Source: DAOVRD01 sp964521715 (lineage in GTDB: Bacteria > Planctomycetota > Brocadiia > SM23-32). Taken from it: 64,000 bases of DNA. A model generated the notes under the pieces. That model saw nothing but the letters and a program-made list of their open reading frames with translations, searched no databases and was not told the DNA's origin. The DNA lies in assembly GCA_964521715.1 (NCBI GenBank), contig CAZFSS010000003.1, positions 1 to 64,000 on the forward strand. The letters are read 5' to 3'. Shown piece after piece: positions 45,801 to 55,039 of the stretch (positions are counted from its first letter, which is position 1; every line of letters starts with the position of its first letter). Position numbers and translations under genes: made by a program.

Positions 45801-46289
45801 ATGGCGGAAGTGCAAACGGTCCAGCAGCAGCTTGTGATCGACACGGAACGCTGCATCGGATGCAAGAGCTGCGCGGCAGCCTGTTTCTACAGCCACGTCG
45901 AGTTCCCGGCCCTCCGGTACGAGGAGGCCGAGGGCAGCACAGCCTTGCCCGCCGTGTGTCGGCAGTGCGAGGATGCCCCATGCGTTGCCGCGTGTCCGAA
46001 CGACGCCATGTACGTGGACGACGCGGGGATCGTGCGGCGCAGCCCCCTTCGGTGCACGGGCTGCCGCTGCTGCGCGCTGGCTTGCCCCTTCGGCGTCATA
46101 GACAACGAGATCACCAGGCGCGAGGTGGCCAAGTGCGACCTGTGCGCCGACCGCACCCCGCAGGGATTGCTGCCCAGGTGCGTGTCCGTCTGCCCCTCGG
46201 GCGCGCTGAAGTTCCTGGAGATTGCTGAGGGTGTGCCCAAGGCCGGGTACGTGCTGGTCAGTGGCAGGACTCTTCACGGGTCACGGTAG
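45801..46289 (+). CDS. HycB-like polyferredoxin subunit
   Basis: The 162-residue protein has four cysteine groups: CIGCKSCAAACF, CRQCEDAPCVAACP, CTGCRCCALACP and CDLCADR ... CVSVCP. This is the HycB/HydN/CooF type that wires formate dehydrogenase or CODH to a membrane hydrogenase. It sits between the molybdopterin-like subunit and the hydrogenase membrane subunit, so it probably bridges the soluble module to the Mbh complex. It is related to the ferredoxin at 17893-18459. Confidence 0.85.
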   Translation: MAEVQTVQQQLVIDTERCIGCKSCAAACFYSHVEFPALRYEEAEGSTALPAVCRQCEDAPCVAACPNDAMYVDDAGIVRRSPLRCTGCRCCALACPFGVIDNEITRREVAKCDLCADRTPQGLLPRCVSVCPSGALKFLEIAEGVPKAGYVLVSGRTLHGSR

Positions 46290-46300
46290 CAGAAGGAATC

Positions 46301-47227
46301 ATGCCCGCAGCCATCGCCATCATACTCGGGATATTCGGGACGGCCGTGCTCGGCCTGCTGTTCCAGTGGATCGACAGGGTGGTGACGGCCCGCATCCAGT
46401 GGCGCAAGGGCCCGCCCCTGTACCAGCCTTTCGCCGACCTGATGAAACTGCTGGGCAAGGAGACGGTGGTCTCCGAGCGCGCGTCGCTGGGGATGTTCCT
46501 GCTGGCGCCGGTCTTCGGCGTCGTCGGCGTGTGTGTGGCGGCGACGATCCTGTGGTCGGCGGCGATCTACCCGGACGCGAGTTTCGTGGGCGACCTTATC
46601 GTCGTCATCTACTTCCTGACGTTCCCGTCCCTGGTGCTCATACTGGGGGGATCGGCCAGCGGCAGTCCCTACGGGGCGGTCGGCGCAGCCCGAGAGATGA
46701 AACTCGTGATCGGTTACGAGCTGCCCTTCATCCTGGCGCTGGTTCCGCCGATCCTGAAGGCCGGCCTCAGCCTGAAGCTGTCGGCCATCCTCCATGCCCA
46801 GGCTGACGGCGTGGGGCTCGCAAGCGTCGGAGGCTTCCTGGCGTTCCTCTGTGCGCTGGCAGCGGTGCAGGCCAAGCTCGGCGTGGTGCCCTTCGATCAG
46901 GCCGAGGCCGAGACGGAGCTGGCCGGCGGCGCGATCCTGGAGTACTCCGGCCCGGCGCTCGCCATGATCCGGCTGATGCGGGCGATGCTGCTGTTCGTGC
47001 TGCCGCTGTTCGTGATCACCGTCTTCTGGGGCGGCGTGCACCTGAGCGGCTGGGGCTGGTTGACGACCCCCGTGAAGTTCGTCGTCCTGTTGGTCATCAT
47101 CGTTCTGGCGCGCAACACGGCGCCCCGGCTGCGCATTGACCAGGCGATCAGGTTCTTCTGGTTCATCGCGGCGCCGGTGGCCGTCATAGCCGCGTTCCTC
47201 AGCATCGGCGGCCTCGGGCTGTCCTGA
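46301..47227 (+). CDS. Membrane subunit of group 4 hydrogenase, NuoH/EchB/MbhM-like
   Basis: The 308-residue protein has about eight transmembrane helices and family motifs WRKGPPLYQPFADLMKLL (quinone-site-like loop in NuoH), GAAREMKLVIGYELPF and VPFDQAEAETELAGG with the conserved acidic residues. It anchors the hydrogenase arm to the membrane and takes part in ion translocation. Confidence 0.93.
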   Translation: MPAAIAIILGIFGTAVLGLLFQWIDRVVTARIQWRKGPPLYQPFADLMKLLGKETVVSERASLGMFLLAPVFGVVGVCVAATILWSAAIYPDASFVGDLIVVIYFLTFPSLVLILGGSASGSPYGAVGAAREMKLVIGYELPFILALVPPILKAGLSLKLSAILHAQADGVGLASVGGFLAFLCALAAVQAKLGVVPFDQAEAETELAGGAILEYSGPALAMIRLMRAMLLFVLPLFVITVFWGGVHLSGWGWLTTPVKFVVLLVIIVLARNTAPRLRIDQAIRFFWFIAAPVAVIAAFLSIGGLGLS

Positions 47228-47255
47228 GAGACCGGCGTAGACGAAGGGCTCGAAG

Positions 47256-47699
47256 ATGGCGGTTCTGGACAAGCTGAAGCTCTGGGGCCTGAAGAAGTCG
47301 CCCTGGGTCTACCACGTCAACACGGGCGCCTGCAACAATTGCGACATCGAGATCCTTGAACTCCTGACGCCCCGGTTCGACGTGGAGCGGCTCGGCGTGC
47401 TCCTGGTGCCGTCGCCGCGGCACGCGGATGCGCTGCTTGTGACGGGCATATGCACGCGGCAGTTGCGGCCCAGGCTGCAGGAGATATACCGGCAGACGTC
47501 CCAGCCGTGCCTGGTCGTCTGCATCGGGGCGTGCGCCTGCACGGGCGGCATCTTCCATGACGCATGGCACTTCGCCGGGCCCGTGGACGAGGCGGTCAGG
47601 GAAGTGGATCCCGAGGCGAAGATCATCTACATCCCGGGCTGTCCGCCGAAGCCGGAGGCGATGATCGCCGCCGTGGCCAAGGCTCTGGGCGACCTGTAA
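47256..47699 (+). CDS. Hydrogenase small subunit, NuoB/EchC/MbhJ-like
   Basis: The 147-residue subunit holds one proximal [4Fe-4S] cluster, with ligands in TGACNNCDIE (Cys26, Cys29), IGACACTGG (Cys93 or Cys95) and PGCPPKPE (Cys129). It passes electrons from the NuoI-like ferredoxin subunit to the NiFe centre of the large subunit. Confidence 0.93.
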   Translation: MAVLDKLKLWGLKKSPWVYHVNTGACNNCDIEILELLTPRFDVERLGVLLVPSPRHADALLVTGICTRQLRPRLQEIYRQTSQPCLVVCIGACACTGGIFHDAWHFAGPVDEAVREVDPEAKIIYIPGCPPKPEAMIAAVAKALGDL

Positions 47700-47712
47700 C
47701 GGAGAGCAGGAC

Positions 47713-48165
47713 GTGGCCGAAGACCTCGAAGCCGTGGTTCAGCGCGTGACGGAACTGGCCGGCGACCTGCCGCTGGAGTGCGCCAGGCCGCGGCCGAACC
47801 GGGTCTACTTCACGGTGGCGAAGCAGAACGCCCGGGAGCTGGCCCGCGTGCTGTTCGAGGACTTCGGCGGGCGCTTCGCCACGGCGACGGGAACCGACGT
47901 CGGCGAAGAGCTCGAAGTCGTCTATCATTTCGCCTATGACGCGGTCGGGCTGGTCGTCAACATGAGGGTCAGGACGCCGAAGGGCGACCCCGTGCTGCCT
48001 TCCGTCACCCCCGTTGTCCCGGCGGCCGAATGGATCGAGCGCGAGATGAACGACCTGGTCGGGATCGTCTTCGAAGGGCATCCCGACCCGCGCCGCCTGA
48101 TCCTTGCGGATGACTGGCCGGAAGGCGTCCACCCGCTGCGCAGGGAAGACAGAGATGACGCATAG
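47713..48165 (+). CDS. NuoC/EchD/MbhK-like subunit
   Basis: The 150-residue protein contains the 30-kDa-subunit signature (EWIEREMNDLVGIVFEGHPDPRRL given only as a landmark at about residues 105-128) ending in LADDWPEGVHPLR. It is a structural partner of the large subunit. It has a GTG start after GGAGAGCAGG and overlaps the next gene by 11 bases. Confidence 0.9.
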   Translation: MAEDLEAVVQRVTELAGDLPLECARPRPNRVYFTVAKQNARELARVLFEDFGGRFATATGTDVGEELEVVYHFAYDAVGLVVNMRVRTPKGDPVLPSVTPVVPAAEWIEREMNDLVGIVFEGHPDPRRLILADDWPEGVHPLRREDRDDA

Positions 48166-49339
48166 GACGCTGATACCCATCGGACCCTATCATCCCTTGC
48201 AGGAAGAGGCCGAGTTCTTCCAGCTCTACTGCGAGGGCGAGACCGTGGTGGACATGGACGTGCGGCTCTCGTACAACCACCGCGGCATAGAAGGCGTTTG
48301 CATGAAGCGCACGTGGGACCAGGTGCCGTACGTAGTCGAGCGCGTCTGCGGCATATGCTCGGCCTCCCACCCGCTGGCCTACGTGCAGGCCGTCGAGGAG
48401 ATCGCCCGGGCTGAAGTGCCCGAGCGCGCGCTCTACATCCGCACGGTCATCAATGAGCTGGAGCGGATCCACAGCCACCTGCTCTGGTTCGGTCTGGCCG
48501 GGCACTTCATCGGCTACAACACGGTGTTCATGTGGGCCTGGCGCTACCGGGAGCCTTGCCTCGACGCCCTCGAGATCGTCACCGGCAGCCGCATCAACTA
48601 CGCCAACCACACCGTGGGCGGCTCCCGCAAGGACATCACGCCCGAGCAGGCCAGTATCATCAATGAGAAGCTGGACGAGATAGAGAAGCCGCTCGACATG
48701 CTGATCACGACGGCGCTTGAGGACCCGGTGCTGGCCGTGCGGCTGAAGGACGTGGGCGTGCTCACGGAGGAGGCCGCGCGCAGGCTCGGCGCCCTCGGGC
48801 CGACCGCCCGGGCCTCCAACGTGCCGATAGACGTGCGGCGCGACGATCCCTATGCGGCTTACGACCGCCTGGACTGGGACGTGATCACCCGCCCGAACGG
48901 CGACGTTTTCGACAAGGTCGTGGTGCGGCTGCTGGAGACGAAGGAGGCCATCAAGATCATCCGCCAGGGCCTCAGGGACATGCCCGAAGGCCCGATCCAG
49001 GCGAAGGTGAAGGAAGTGCCGCCCGGCGAGGGCGTGGGGCACGTGGAGGCGCCCCGCGGCGAGACCTTCCATTTCGTCAAGAGCAACGGCGGGCCCGGGC
49101 CCGAGCGCCATAAGATCCGCGCGCCCAGCTTCAATAACGTGCCCACCTTCAAGGCCAGTTGCATCGGACAGCCCATAGCCGACGTGACGATCACGCTGGC
49201 CTCGATCGATCCGTGCTATAGCTGCACCGAGAGGATGCTGGTCGTCAGGGACGCGTCAAGCGGCAAGAAACTGATGGACTTCAACGATCTGCTGCGGCTC
49301 TCGCGAGAGAAGACCGAGCAGATCCGCAGGCAAGTCTAG
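48155..49339 (+). CDS. [NiFe] hydrogenase large subunit, EchE/MbhL-like
   Basis: The 394-residue protein carries both NiFe-binding motifs: RVCGICSASHP (Cys65, Cys68) and DPCYSCTER (Cys354, Cys357). Complex I NuoD lacks these cysteines, so this is a true group 4 hydrogenase producing or consuming H2. About 37 residues follow the last cysteine; a HycI-type protease is encoded at 56384-56884, so C-terminal processing is possible. Nickel would come from HypA/HypB. Confidence 0.94.
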   Translation: MTHRTLIPIGPYHPLQEEAEFFQLYCEGETVVDMDVRLSYNHRGIEGVCMKRTWDQVPYVVERVCGICSASHPLAYVQAVEEIARAEVPERALYIRTVINELERIHSHLLWFGLAGHFIGYNTVFMWAWRYREPCLDALEIVTGSRINYANHTVGGSRKDITPEQASIINEKLDEIEKPLDMLITTALEDPVLAVRLKDVGVLTEEAARRLGALGPTARASNVPIDVRRDDPYAAYDRLDWDVITRPNGDVFDKVVVRLLETKEAIKIIRQGLRDMPEGPIQAKVKEVPPGEGVGHVEAPRGETFHFVKSNGGPGPERHKIRAPSFNNVPTFKASCIGQPIADVTITLASIDPCYSCTERMLVVRDASSGKKLMDFNDLLRLSREKTEQIRRQV

Positions 49340-49371
49340 GAGAGTCCGGCAGGAGGCGATAGGAGGCACGC

Positions 49372-51273
49372 ATGGACCCCCAGCAAGTGCATTTCCTCTC
49401 CCTTGAGATCCTCATCATCGGGGGCGCCCTCTGCTACGTGCTCGGGATGGCGAAGAGGGAGGTGGCGGCTCCGTTGGCGGCCATCTGCTCCACTGCTGCC
49501 GCCATCCTGGGAGGCGTCCTCTGGCACAGCGCCCCCGGCGTCCCCCTGGAGTACGGGCGGCTCTGGCTCAGCCACCGCATCGTGATGAACTTCGAGTTCC
49601 ACGTGGGCGCCTTCTCGGGCGCTATGAACTTCCTGGCCCTCCTTTTCGGGTTCTGTGTGATTCTCTATGCCCTCACGTACTGGCGGGCGGGCCGATCCCA
49701 TCCGAGGTTCTACGCCTTCGCGCTCTGGGCAGTCGCCGGGACGAGCGTGGCGCTGCTGACGCGCCATCTGCTGGTGTTCCTGTTCGCATGGGAAGTGGTC
49801 ACGCTGATGCTCTACCTGATGGTGGGCATGGGCGGCCCGGAGGCTCGGGGCGGGGCGGCGAAGTCCTTCGCGATGCTGGGATTCGGCGACGTCGCCCTGG
49901 TGCTGGCCATCGGCTGCCTGATAGCGCGGGGCGGCACGCACATGCTCGACATCGGTCACCTGCAAGGCGCCGGCCACATCGTCGTCTCGAGCTGGGGCGA
50001 CACCGGCATCTACCTGCTCTTCCTGATCGCCGCGCTGGCGAAGGCCGGCGCCGTGCCGCTCCACACGTGGATCCCCGCCGCCGCCGAACACGCTCCGATA
50101 CCGACGATGGCCCTTCTGCCCGCTTCGCTGGACAAGCTGCTGGGCATCGTGCTGCTGGCCCGCGTCTCGCTCGGCTTCTTCACCCTGACCGACGGGCTTC
50201 GCACGCTGCTGATGGTGATCGGCGTGGTCACCATCCTGTCCGCCGTCATGATGGCGATGGTCCAGCACACGCTGAACAAGCTCCTTTCGTTCCACGCGGT
50301 GAGCCAGGTGGGCTACATGGTCCTCGGCATAGGGACCGGCACGGCCGTCGGCGTGGTCGGCGGCCTGTTTCACATGGTGAACCACGCGATTTACAAGAGC
50401 TTGCTTTTCCTGGGCTGCGGCGCGGTCGAGTCGCGGACGGGCGACCTGGAACTGGATAACCTCGGCGGGCTGGCCCGTGCAATGCCGTTGACTACGGTTT
50501 CGTTCGTCGTCGGCGCTCTGGCGATCAGCGGCGTGCCTCCGCTGAACGGATTCTTCTCCAAGTGGCTGGTCTACCAGGGCACGCTGGAGGGCGGGGGCAG
50601 GCTGATGCCCCTGTTGTTGGCCGGCGCCGTGCTGGGCAGCGCCTTGACGCTCGCCTCATTCGTCAAGGCCATGCACAGCGTCTTCTTCGGGGAGCGCTCG
50701 GAGAACCTGTCCGGCAAGGACATCCGGGAGGTGGGCTGGAACATGCTCTTCCCGTTGGGTATCCTGGCGGGCCTGTGCGTGGCGCTCGGCCTGGGCGGCG
50801 GCGCGGCGTTCACGTACCTGTTTGACGCGGCCCGCGATGAGTTCGGATGGCGGGCGGCGGCGGAGGGCCACGCGGCCGCCGCGCTCTCGTTCAAGCTCGG
50901 CTTTTGGGTACCTTACCAGGCGGTGGTGCTGATGCTGATCGCGCTGGCGCTGGGCCTGTTGCTTTATTCGTTCGGGCGCGCCATGAAGGTGCGGCGCGTG
51001 CGGCCTTTCCTTGGCGGCGAGGTGAACGTGCCGGCGACGACCCACGTCAGCGGGACCAGCTTCTACCTGACCGTGCGCGAACTGCCCGGGATCCGCGGCA
51101 TCTACGGCGACGCTGAGGGAGAAGTCTTCGACGTCTACCGGCTCGCCGGTCAGGTCGGCTCGGTCTTTGTGGCAATGCTCCGCAGACTGCACACGGGAGT
51201 GCTGGAGGTCTACGTCACGTGGCTGGTGGTCGGCGTGGCGGGCGTCATCGCGCTGCTGTTCCTCCTGCGCTAG
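49372..51273 (+). CDS. Antiporter-like ion-translocating subunit, NuoL/MrpA-type core
   Basis: The 633-residue protein has about fourteen to sixteen transmembrane helices. Key motifs are FAWEVVTLMLYLMVG (conserved helix-5 Glu), AALAKAGAVPLHTWIPAAAEHAP with the conserved Lys and His region, QHTLNKLLSFHAVSQVGYM, and FHMVNHAIYKSLLFLGCGAV. The sequence is of the Mbh/HyfB proton-conducting transporter type. It is placed between the hydrogenase large subunit and the Mrp subunits. Confidence 0.9.
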   Translation: MDPQQVHFLSLEILIIGGALCYVLGMAKREVAAPLAAICSTAAAILGGVLWHSAPGVPLEYGRLWLSHRIVMNFEFHVGAFSGAMNFLALLFGFCVILYALTYWRAGRSHPRFYAFALWAVAGTSVALLTRHLLVFLFAWEVVTLMLYLMVGMGGPEARGGAAKSFAMLGFGDVALVLAIGCLIARGGTHMLDIGHLQGAGHIVVSSWGDTGIYLLFLIAALAKAGAVPLHTWIPAAAEHAPIPTMALLPASLDKLLGIVLLARVSLGFFTLTDGLRTLLMVIGVVTILSAVMMAMVQHTLNKLLSFHAVSQVGYMVLGIGTGTAVGVVGGLFHMVNHAIYKSLLFLGCGAVESRTGDLELDNLGGLARAMPLTTVSFVVGALAISGVPPLNGFFSKWLVYQGTLEGGGRLMPLLLAGAVLGSALTLASFVKAMHSVFFGERSENLSGKDIREVGWNMLFPLGILAGLCVALGLGGGAAFTYLFDAARDEFGWRAAAEGHAAAALSFKLGFWVPYQAVVLMLIALALGLLLYSFGRAMKVRRVRPFLGGEVNVPATTHVSGTSFYLTVRELPGIRGIYGDAEGEVFDVYRLAGQVGSVFVAMLRRLHTGVLEVYVTWLVVGVAGVIALLFLLR

Positions 51274-51282
51274 GAGTTTGGG

Positions 51283-51810
51283 ATGTCGGACACGCTGGTG
51301 CTGCTCTACGGCGTCATGGCATTCACGCTCATCGCGGCCATCGTGGCCGTCGAGACGCGCGACCTTTTGTCCAGCGTGTTGTGCCTCGGAGCGCTCGGCT
51401 TCGGCGTGGCCCTTGTCGATCTGATCGTCGGGGCGCCGGACCTGGCCCTGACGCAGGTGGTGGTGGAGATATTCGCCGTCGTGCTCCTTATCCGCACGGT
51501 CGTGGCCAGGGAGGACACCACGAAGGAGTTCATCCGGGACACGCCGCACGTGGCGGTGATGGGCGCCGTCATCATGGCCATACTGCTGGGAGCGTACGTC
51601 TGTTTCCAGCAGCTTACGCCGTTCGGCGACCCGCCCATGATCATGGGCGCAACCTACATGCGGGCCGCCCAGGAGGCGGGCGCGACCAACCTCGTAACGG
51701 CCGTCGTGCTGGACTTCCGCGCATACGACACCCTGGGCGAAGCCACCATCATATTCGCGGCCATCATGGGTTGCTACGCGCTGCTGCGGACAAGAGGAAA
51801 GAAGGAATGA
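51283..51810 (+). CDS. Fused MbhD-MbhE-like subunit
   Basis: The 175-residue membrane protein combines a DUF4040/MbhD-like half (about residues 1-80, including VGAPDLALTQVVVEIFAVVLLI) with an MbhE-like half that ends in TAVVLDFRAYDTLGEATIIFAA. Both match the C-terminal part of MrpA. It lies in the usual order before the MrpB homologue. Confidence 0.85.
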   Translation: MSDTLVLLYGVMAFTLIAAIVAVETRDLLSSVLCLGALGFGVALVDLIVGAPDLALTQVVVEIFAVVLLIRTVVAREDTTKEFIRDTPHVAVMGAVIMAILLGAYVCFQQLTPFGDPPMIMGATYMRAAQEAGATNLVTAVVLDFRAYDTLGEATIIFAAIMGCYALLRTRGKKE

Positions 51811-51811
51811 G

Positions 51812-52273
51812 ATGAAGGGCATGACGCTCATAGTCCAGACGATCACGGCCCTGCTGATAGGGTTCATCATGCTCTTCGGCTTCTACGTCATCCTGACGGG
51901 CCACCTTTCGCCGGGCGGCGGGTTCGCCGGCGGCGTCATCTGTGCAGCCGGGCTGCTGCTGGTCGTGCTGGCCTTCGGGGCGGACGCGGTCAGGCAGAGG
52001 ATGGGTCACAACATGGCGGTGCTGTGGGAAGGGCTCGGGGCCATCGGCTTCCTCGCGGTGGCCCTGTTGGGCTTCATAACGGGGACCTTCTTCGCGCACT
52101 TTGTGCGGCACGACGTCGGCTTCAAGCTCTTCACCGGCGGTTCCATTCCCTACTTGAACGTGGCCATCGGCCTGAAGGTCGGCGCCGGGCTGTTCGGCGC
52201 CTTCCTGATGCTGGCCGCCTTCCGGGAGGCGGAGCGGGGCGGCGGGGGCAAGGACGAAGGAGAGCGATCATGA
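51812..52273 (+). CDS. MnhB/MrpB-type antiporter subunit
   Basis: A 153-residue protein with four hydrophobic segments and the MrpB motif FGFYVILTGHLSPGGGFAGGV, then FKLFTGGSIPYLNVAIGLKV at the end. Its ATG is one base after the previous stop and its stop overlaps the next start by 4 bases. Confidence 0.92.
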   Translation: MKGMTLIVQTITALLIGFIMLFGFYVILTGHLSPGGGFAGGVICAAGLLLVVLAFGADAVRQRMGHNMAVLWEGLGAIGFLAVALLGFITGTFFAHFVRHDVGFKLFTGGSIPYLNVAIGLKVGAGLFGAFLMLAAFREAERGGGGKDEGERS

Positions 52274-52659
52274 TCCACACCGTGCTGCCCTTCGTGCTGT
52301 GCGTCGTGCTGTTCGCCATCGGGCTCTACGCCATCGCCGTGAAGAAGAACCTGGTCAAGATCATCGTCGGCCTCATCATCATGGACAACGCGGCGAACAT
52401 GTTCCTCGTGCTCATCGGCTACCGGGTGCCCGCGTCGGGGGATGCAATAGCGCCCATAATGACGCCCGAGATGGGGCGCACGGATGTGGCCGTCCGCGCC
52501 CTGTTGGAGCGCAGCGTCGACCCCGTTCCGCAGGCGCTCGTGCTGACGTCCATCGTGATCGGCTTGTCGGTCGTGGCGTTGGTGGTGGTGATGGCCCTGA
52601 GGCTGCACCAGAAGTACGGGACCTTCGATCTGACCCAGATCACCAGACTCAAGGGATAG
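52270..52659 (+). CDS. MnhC/MrpC-type antiporter subunit (NuoK-like)
   Basis: A 129-residue protein with three helices and the motifs KNLVKIIVGLIIMDNAANMF and DPVPQALVLTSIVIGLSVVA, diagnostic of MrpC/MnhC. Overlaps MnhB by ATGA-type coupling. Confidence 0.92.
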   Translation: MIHTVLPFVLCVVLFAIGLYAIAVKKNLVKIIVGLIIMDNAANMFLVLIGYRVPASGDAIAPIMTPEMGRTDVAVRALLERSVDPVPQALVLTSIVIGLSVVALVVVMALRLHQKYGTFDLTQITRLKG

Positions 52660-52677
52660 CGGTCGGGAGGACACGCA

Positions 52678-54528
52678 GTGGAGCTCTTGCTGCCGCTTAC
52701 CGTTGTGATCCCCCTCGCGGCGGCCTTCCTCATCCCGGTCGCGAGCCTGTTCGGCGCCAGAAAGCGGTGGCCTATCGGGGAGATCGTGGCGTTGCTGGCC
52801 GTCACAGCTCTAGTGGTCGTCAGCTTTGCCACGTTTGCGTGTGACCTGCCGATGACGACGTGGATGGGCAATTACAAGGGCGGCCCCGAGCTGCTGGGTC
52901 TGACGGGGCAGCCTCTGCCCGCCGAGGAAGGCCCTGAGGCCCTGCCCAAGGGCGTTGACGTCGACCAAGTCGTGCCCGGCAGCCGCGCCGATGTCGGGGG
53001 CGTTCACAAGGGCGACGTCATCACCGGCTGGAAGGTGGCTGCGGGAGGCGAGCCGAAGGGGTTCCGGCCTTTGAGAACCATGAACGAGCTTCGGCGGGCC
53101 AATGCGATGCTTGTGCCGGACACGCCGATCGTGCTGCGCGTCGAACGCAACGGCCTCACGCAGGAACTCACCGTTCAGGGAGGCAAGAGCGTCGTCGGGA
53201 TCGCCATGGTCTGCGACGGACTGACGCGCCTCCTGCTGGTCATTATCAGCGTCGTCTCGTTCGCGGCCGTCCTCTTCTCGCTCAGCTACATGCGCCGCTA
53301 CACGCAAGTGCATCTCTTCTATAGCCCCCTCATGCTGATGATCGCCGGCATGTGCGGCATCGTCGTCAGCGGCGACCTGTTCAACATCTATGTCTTCCTG
53401 GAGGTGGCGGCGGTCGCCAGCTTCGCTCTGGTCGGCTTCGGCGTGGAGAGCGAGGAACTGGAGGCGTCCTTCAAGTACCTGGTCTTGAGCGCCGTGGCCA
53501 GCGGGTTCATCCTGCTGGGCATCGGCATCGTCTACAACCTCAGGGGGACGCTGAACCTGGCCCAGATCGCCCAGTTCTCCCAGTTTGCGGAGCCGAACGA
53601 CGCGCTGTGGCTGGCGATGGCTTTCTTCCTGGCGGGCTTCGGGCTGAAGGCGGCCATGGTGCCGTTCCACGCCTGGCTGCCGGACGCGCATCCGTCCGCC
53701 CCGGCCCCCGTCTCGGCCATGCTCTCGGGCGTGCTGATAAAGGCGAGCGGCGTCTACGTCCTGGCACGCCTGGTGTTCAACGTGATGGGGGTCAGCGCTG
53801 CGGTGGCCTACGCGCTGATGGCCATGGGCGTGCTGTCGATGGTGGTAGGGGTGTTCCTGGCCGTCGGGCAGTGGGATTTCAAGCGCCTGCTGGCCTATCA
53901 CAGCATCAGCCAGATGGGCTACGTCGTGCTCGCCCTGGGCGTTGGCGTGGAATTGCTGGCCAGGCAACGGGAGATGATGGTGCAGTGGCAGTCGGTGGCC
54001 TTCCTGGCCATCTTCGCCGGCTTGTTCCACCTGGCTAATCACGCCGCCTTCAAGTCGCTGCTGTTCCTTACATCCGGCTCCGTCGTGCACCGGACCGGCA
54101 CGCGCAACCTGAAGGAGCTGGGCGGCCTGCGCGACAAGATGCCGTGGACGAGTCTGTTCGCCCGGGTGGGGTCGCTCAGCATCTCCGGCGTGCCGCCGTT
54201 CAACGGCTTCTTCAGCAAGCTGCTGATCGTGATCGCCGTGGTCTGGGCCGGCCATTGGGTGCTCGGGGCTCTGACCGTGCTGGTCAGTTTCATGACGTTG
54301 CTGTCTTTCATCAAGGTGCAGCGCTACCTGATCGAAGGCGATCTGCCCGCCAGGCTGAGCGGCATACGGGAGTCGCCCGCGCCGATGCTGCTTGCCATGG
54401 GCATTCTGGCCGTCCTGTGCCTGGGTCTCGGCCTGCTTCTGCCATTGTACAGCGGCAGTCTGCTGACGCCTGCGGCGTCTCACCTCACGCAGCTTGCCGA
54501 CTATGCCAGGTCCGTGCTCGGAGGTTAG
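52678..54528 (+). CDS. MnhD/MrpD-type antiporter subunit with inserted PDZ-like domain
   Basis: The 616-residue protein has the MrpD/NuoM core: DLFNIYVFLEVAAVASFALV with the conserved Glu, GLKAAMVPFHAWLPDAHPSA with the conserved Lys, LAYHSISQMGYVVL and FHLANHAAFKSLLFLTSGSV. Between the first two helices and the VGIAMVCDGL motif, residues about 70-170 (52885-53187) form an extra soluble domain with the PDZ pattern VVPGSRADVGGVHKGDVITG ... PIVLRVERNGLTQELTV. By complex I topology this loop would face the periplasm. MrpD homologues are usually about 490-510 residues, so the excess length is accounted for by the insert. GTG start. Confidence 0.9.
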   Translation: MELLLPLTVVIPLAAAFLIPVASLFGARKRWPIGEIVALLAVTALVVVSFATFACDLPMTTWMGNYKGGPELLGLTGQPLPAEEGPEALPKGVDVDQVVPGSRADVGGVHKGDVITGWKVAAGGEPKGFRPLRTMNELRRANAMLVPDTPIVLRVERNGLTQELTVQGGKSVVGIAMVCDGLTRLLLVIISVVSFAAVLFSLSYMRRYTQVHLFYSPLMLMIAGMCGIVVSGDLFNIYVFLEVAAVASFALVGFGVESEELEASFKYLVLSAVASGFILLGIGIVYNLRGTLNLAQIAQFSQFAEPNDALWLAMAFFLAGFGLKAAMVPFHAWLPDAHPSAPAPVSAMLSGVLIKASGVYVLARLVFNVMGVSAAVAYALMAMGVLSMVVGVFLAVGQWDFKRLLAYHSISQMGYVVLALGVGVELLARQREMMVQWQSVAFLAIFAGLFHLANHAAFKSLLFLTSGSVVHRTGTRNLKELGGLRDKMPWTSLFARVGSLSISGVPPFNGFFSKLLIVIAVVWAGHWVLGALTVLVSFMTLLSFIKVQRYLIEGDLPARLSGIRESPAPMLLAMGILAVLCLGLGLLLPLYSGSLLTPAASHLTQLADYARSVLGG

Positions 54529-54529
54529 G

Positions 54530-55039
54530 ATGCGCAAGAGGATATCCGCGTTCATCATCCTTTACGCCTTCTGGCTGCTGCTGACCTTCCGCGTCGATCC
54601 GGGCTTCCATATAGTGGTCGATCCGGGCTTCGTCATAGTGGGGGCGCTGCTCACGGTGCTGGTCGTCGCGCTGACCACGGGCAAGTACCCGCACAGGGAG
54701 TGGCTGCTCAACCCGTTCAGGTGGTTCTGGCTGCTGCTCTACATCCCCTACTTCCTCTATTACTGCGTGAAGGCCAATCTGGACGTGGCCTATCGCGTGA
54801 TACATCCCGACGTGCCGATCCGTCCCGGCATCGTCAAGGTGAGGACGGCCCTGAAGAGCAAGCTCGCCAAGACTTTCCTGGCCAATTCGATCACGCTGAC
54901 CCCGGGAACTCTGGTCGTGGACATAGTGGGCGACGAGCTTTACGTCCACTGGATCAACGTGCACACGGACGATCCCGAGGCCCAGACGGCGGAGATCGTG
55001 CAGCCTTTCGAGGGGTTCCTGAAGAGGATCTTCGAATGA
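54530..55039 (+). CDS. MnhE/MrpE-type antiporter subunit
   Basis: A 169-residue protein with two to three N-terminal helices and the C-terminal domain motifs NSITLTPGTLVVDIVGDELYVHWINV (positions about 118-143) typical of MnhE. Its start shares the region of the preceding stop (TTAGGATG). Confidence 0.92.
   Translation: MRKRISAFIILYAFWLLLTFRVDPGFHIVVDPGFVIVGALLTVLVVALTTGKYPHREWLLNPFRWFWLLLYIPYFLYYCVKANLDVAYRVIHPDVPIRPGIVKVRTALKSKLAKTFLANSITLTPGTLVVDIVGDELYVHWINVHTDDPEAQTAEIVQPFEGFLKRIFE

Noticed and set aside
48155..49339. NADH dehydrogenase NuoD
   Set aside because: Both NiFe cysteine pairs are present, so this is a hydrogenase large subunit rather than a complex I quinone-binding subunit.
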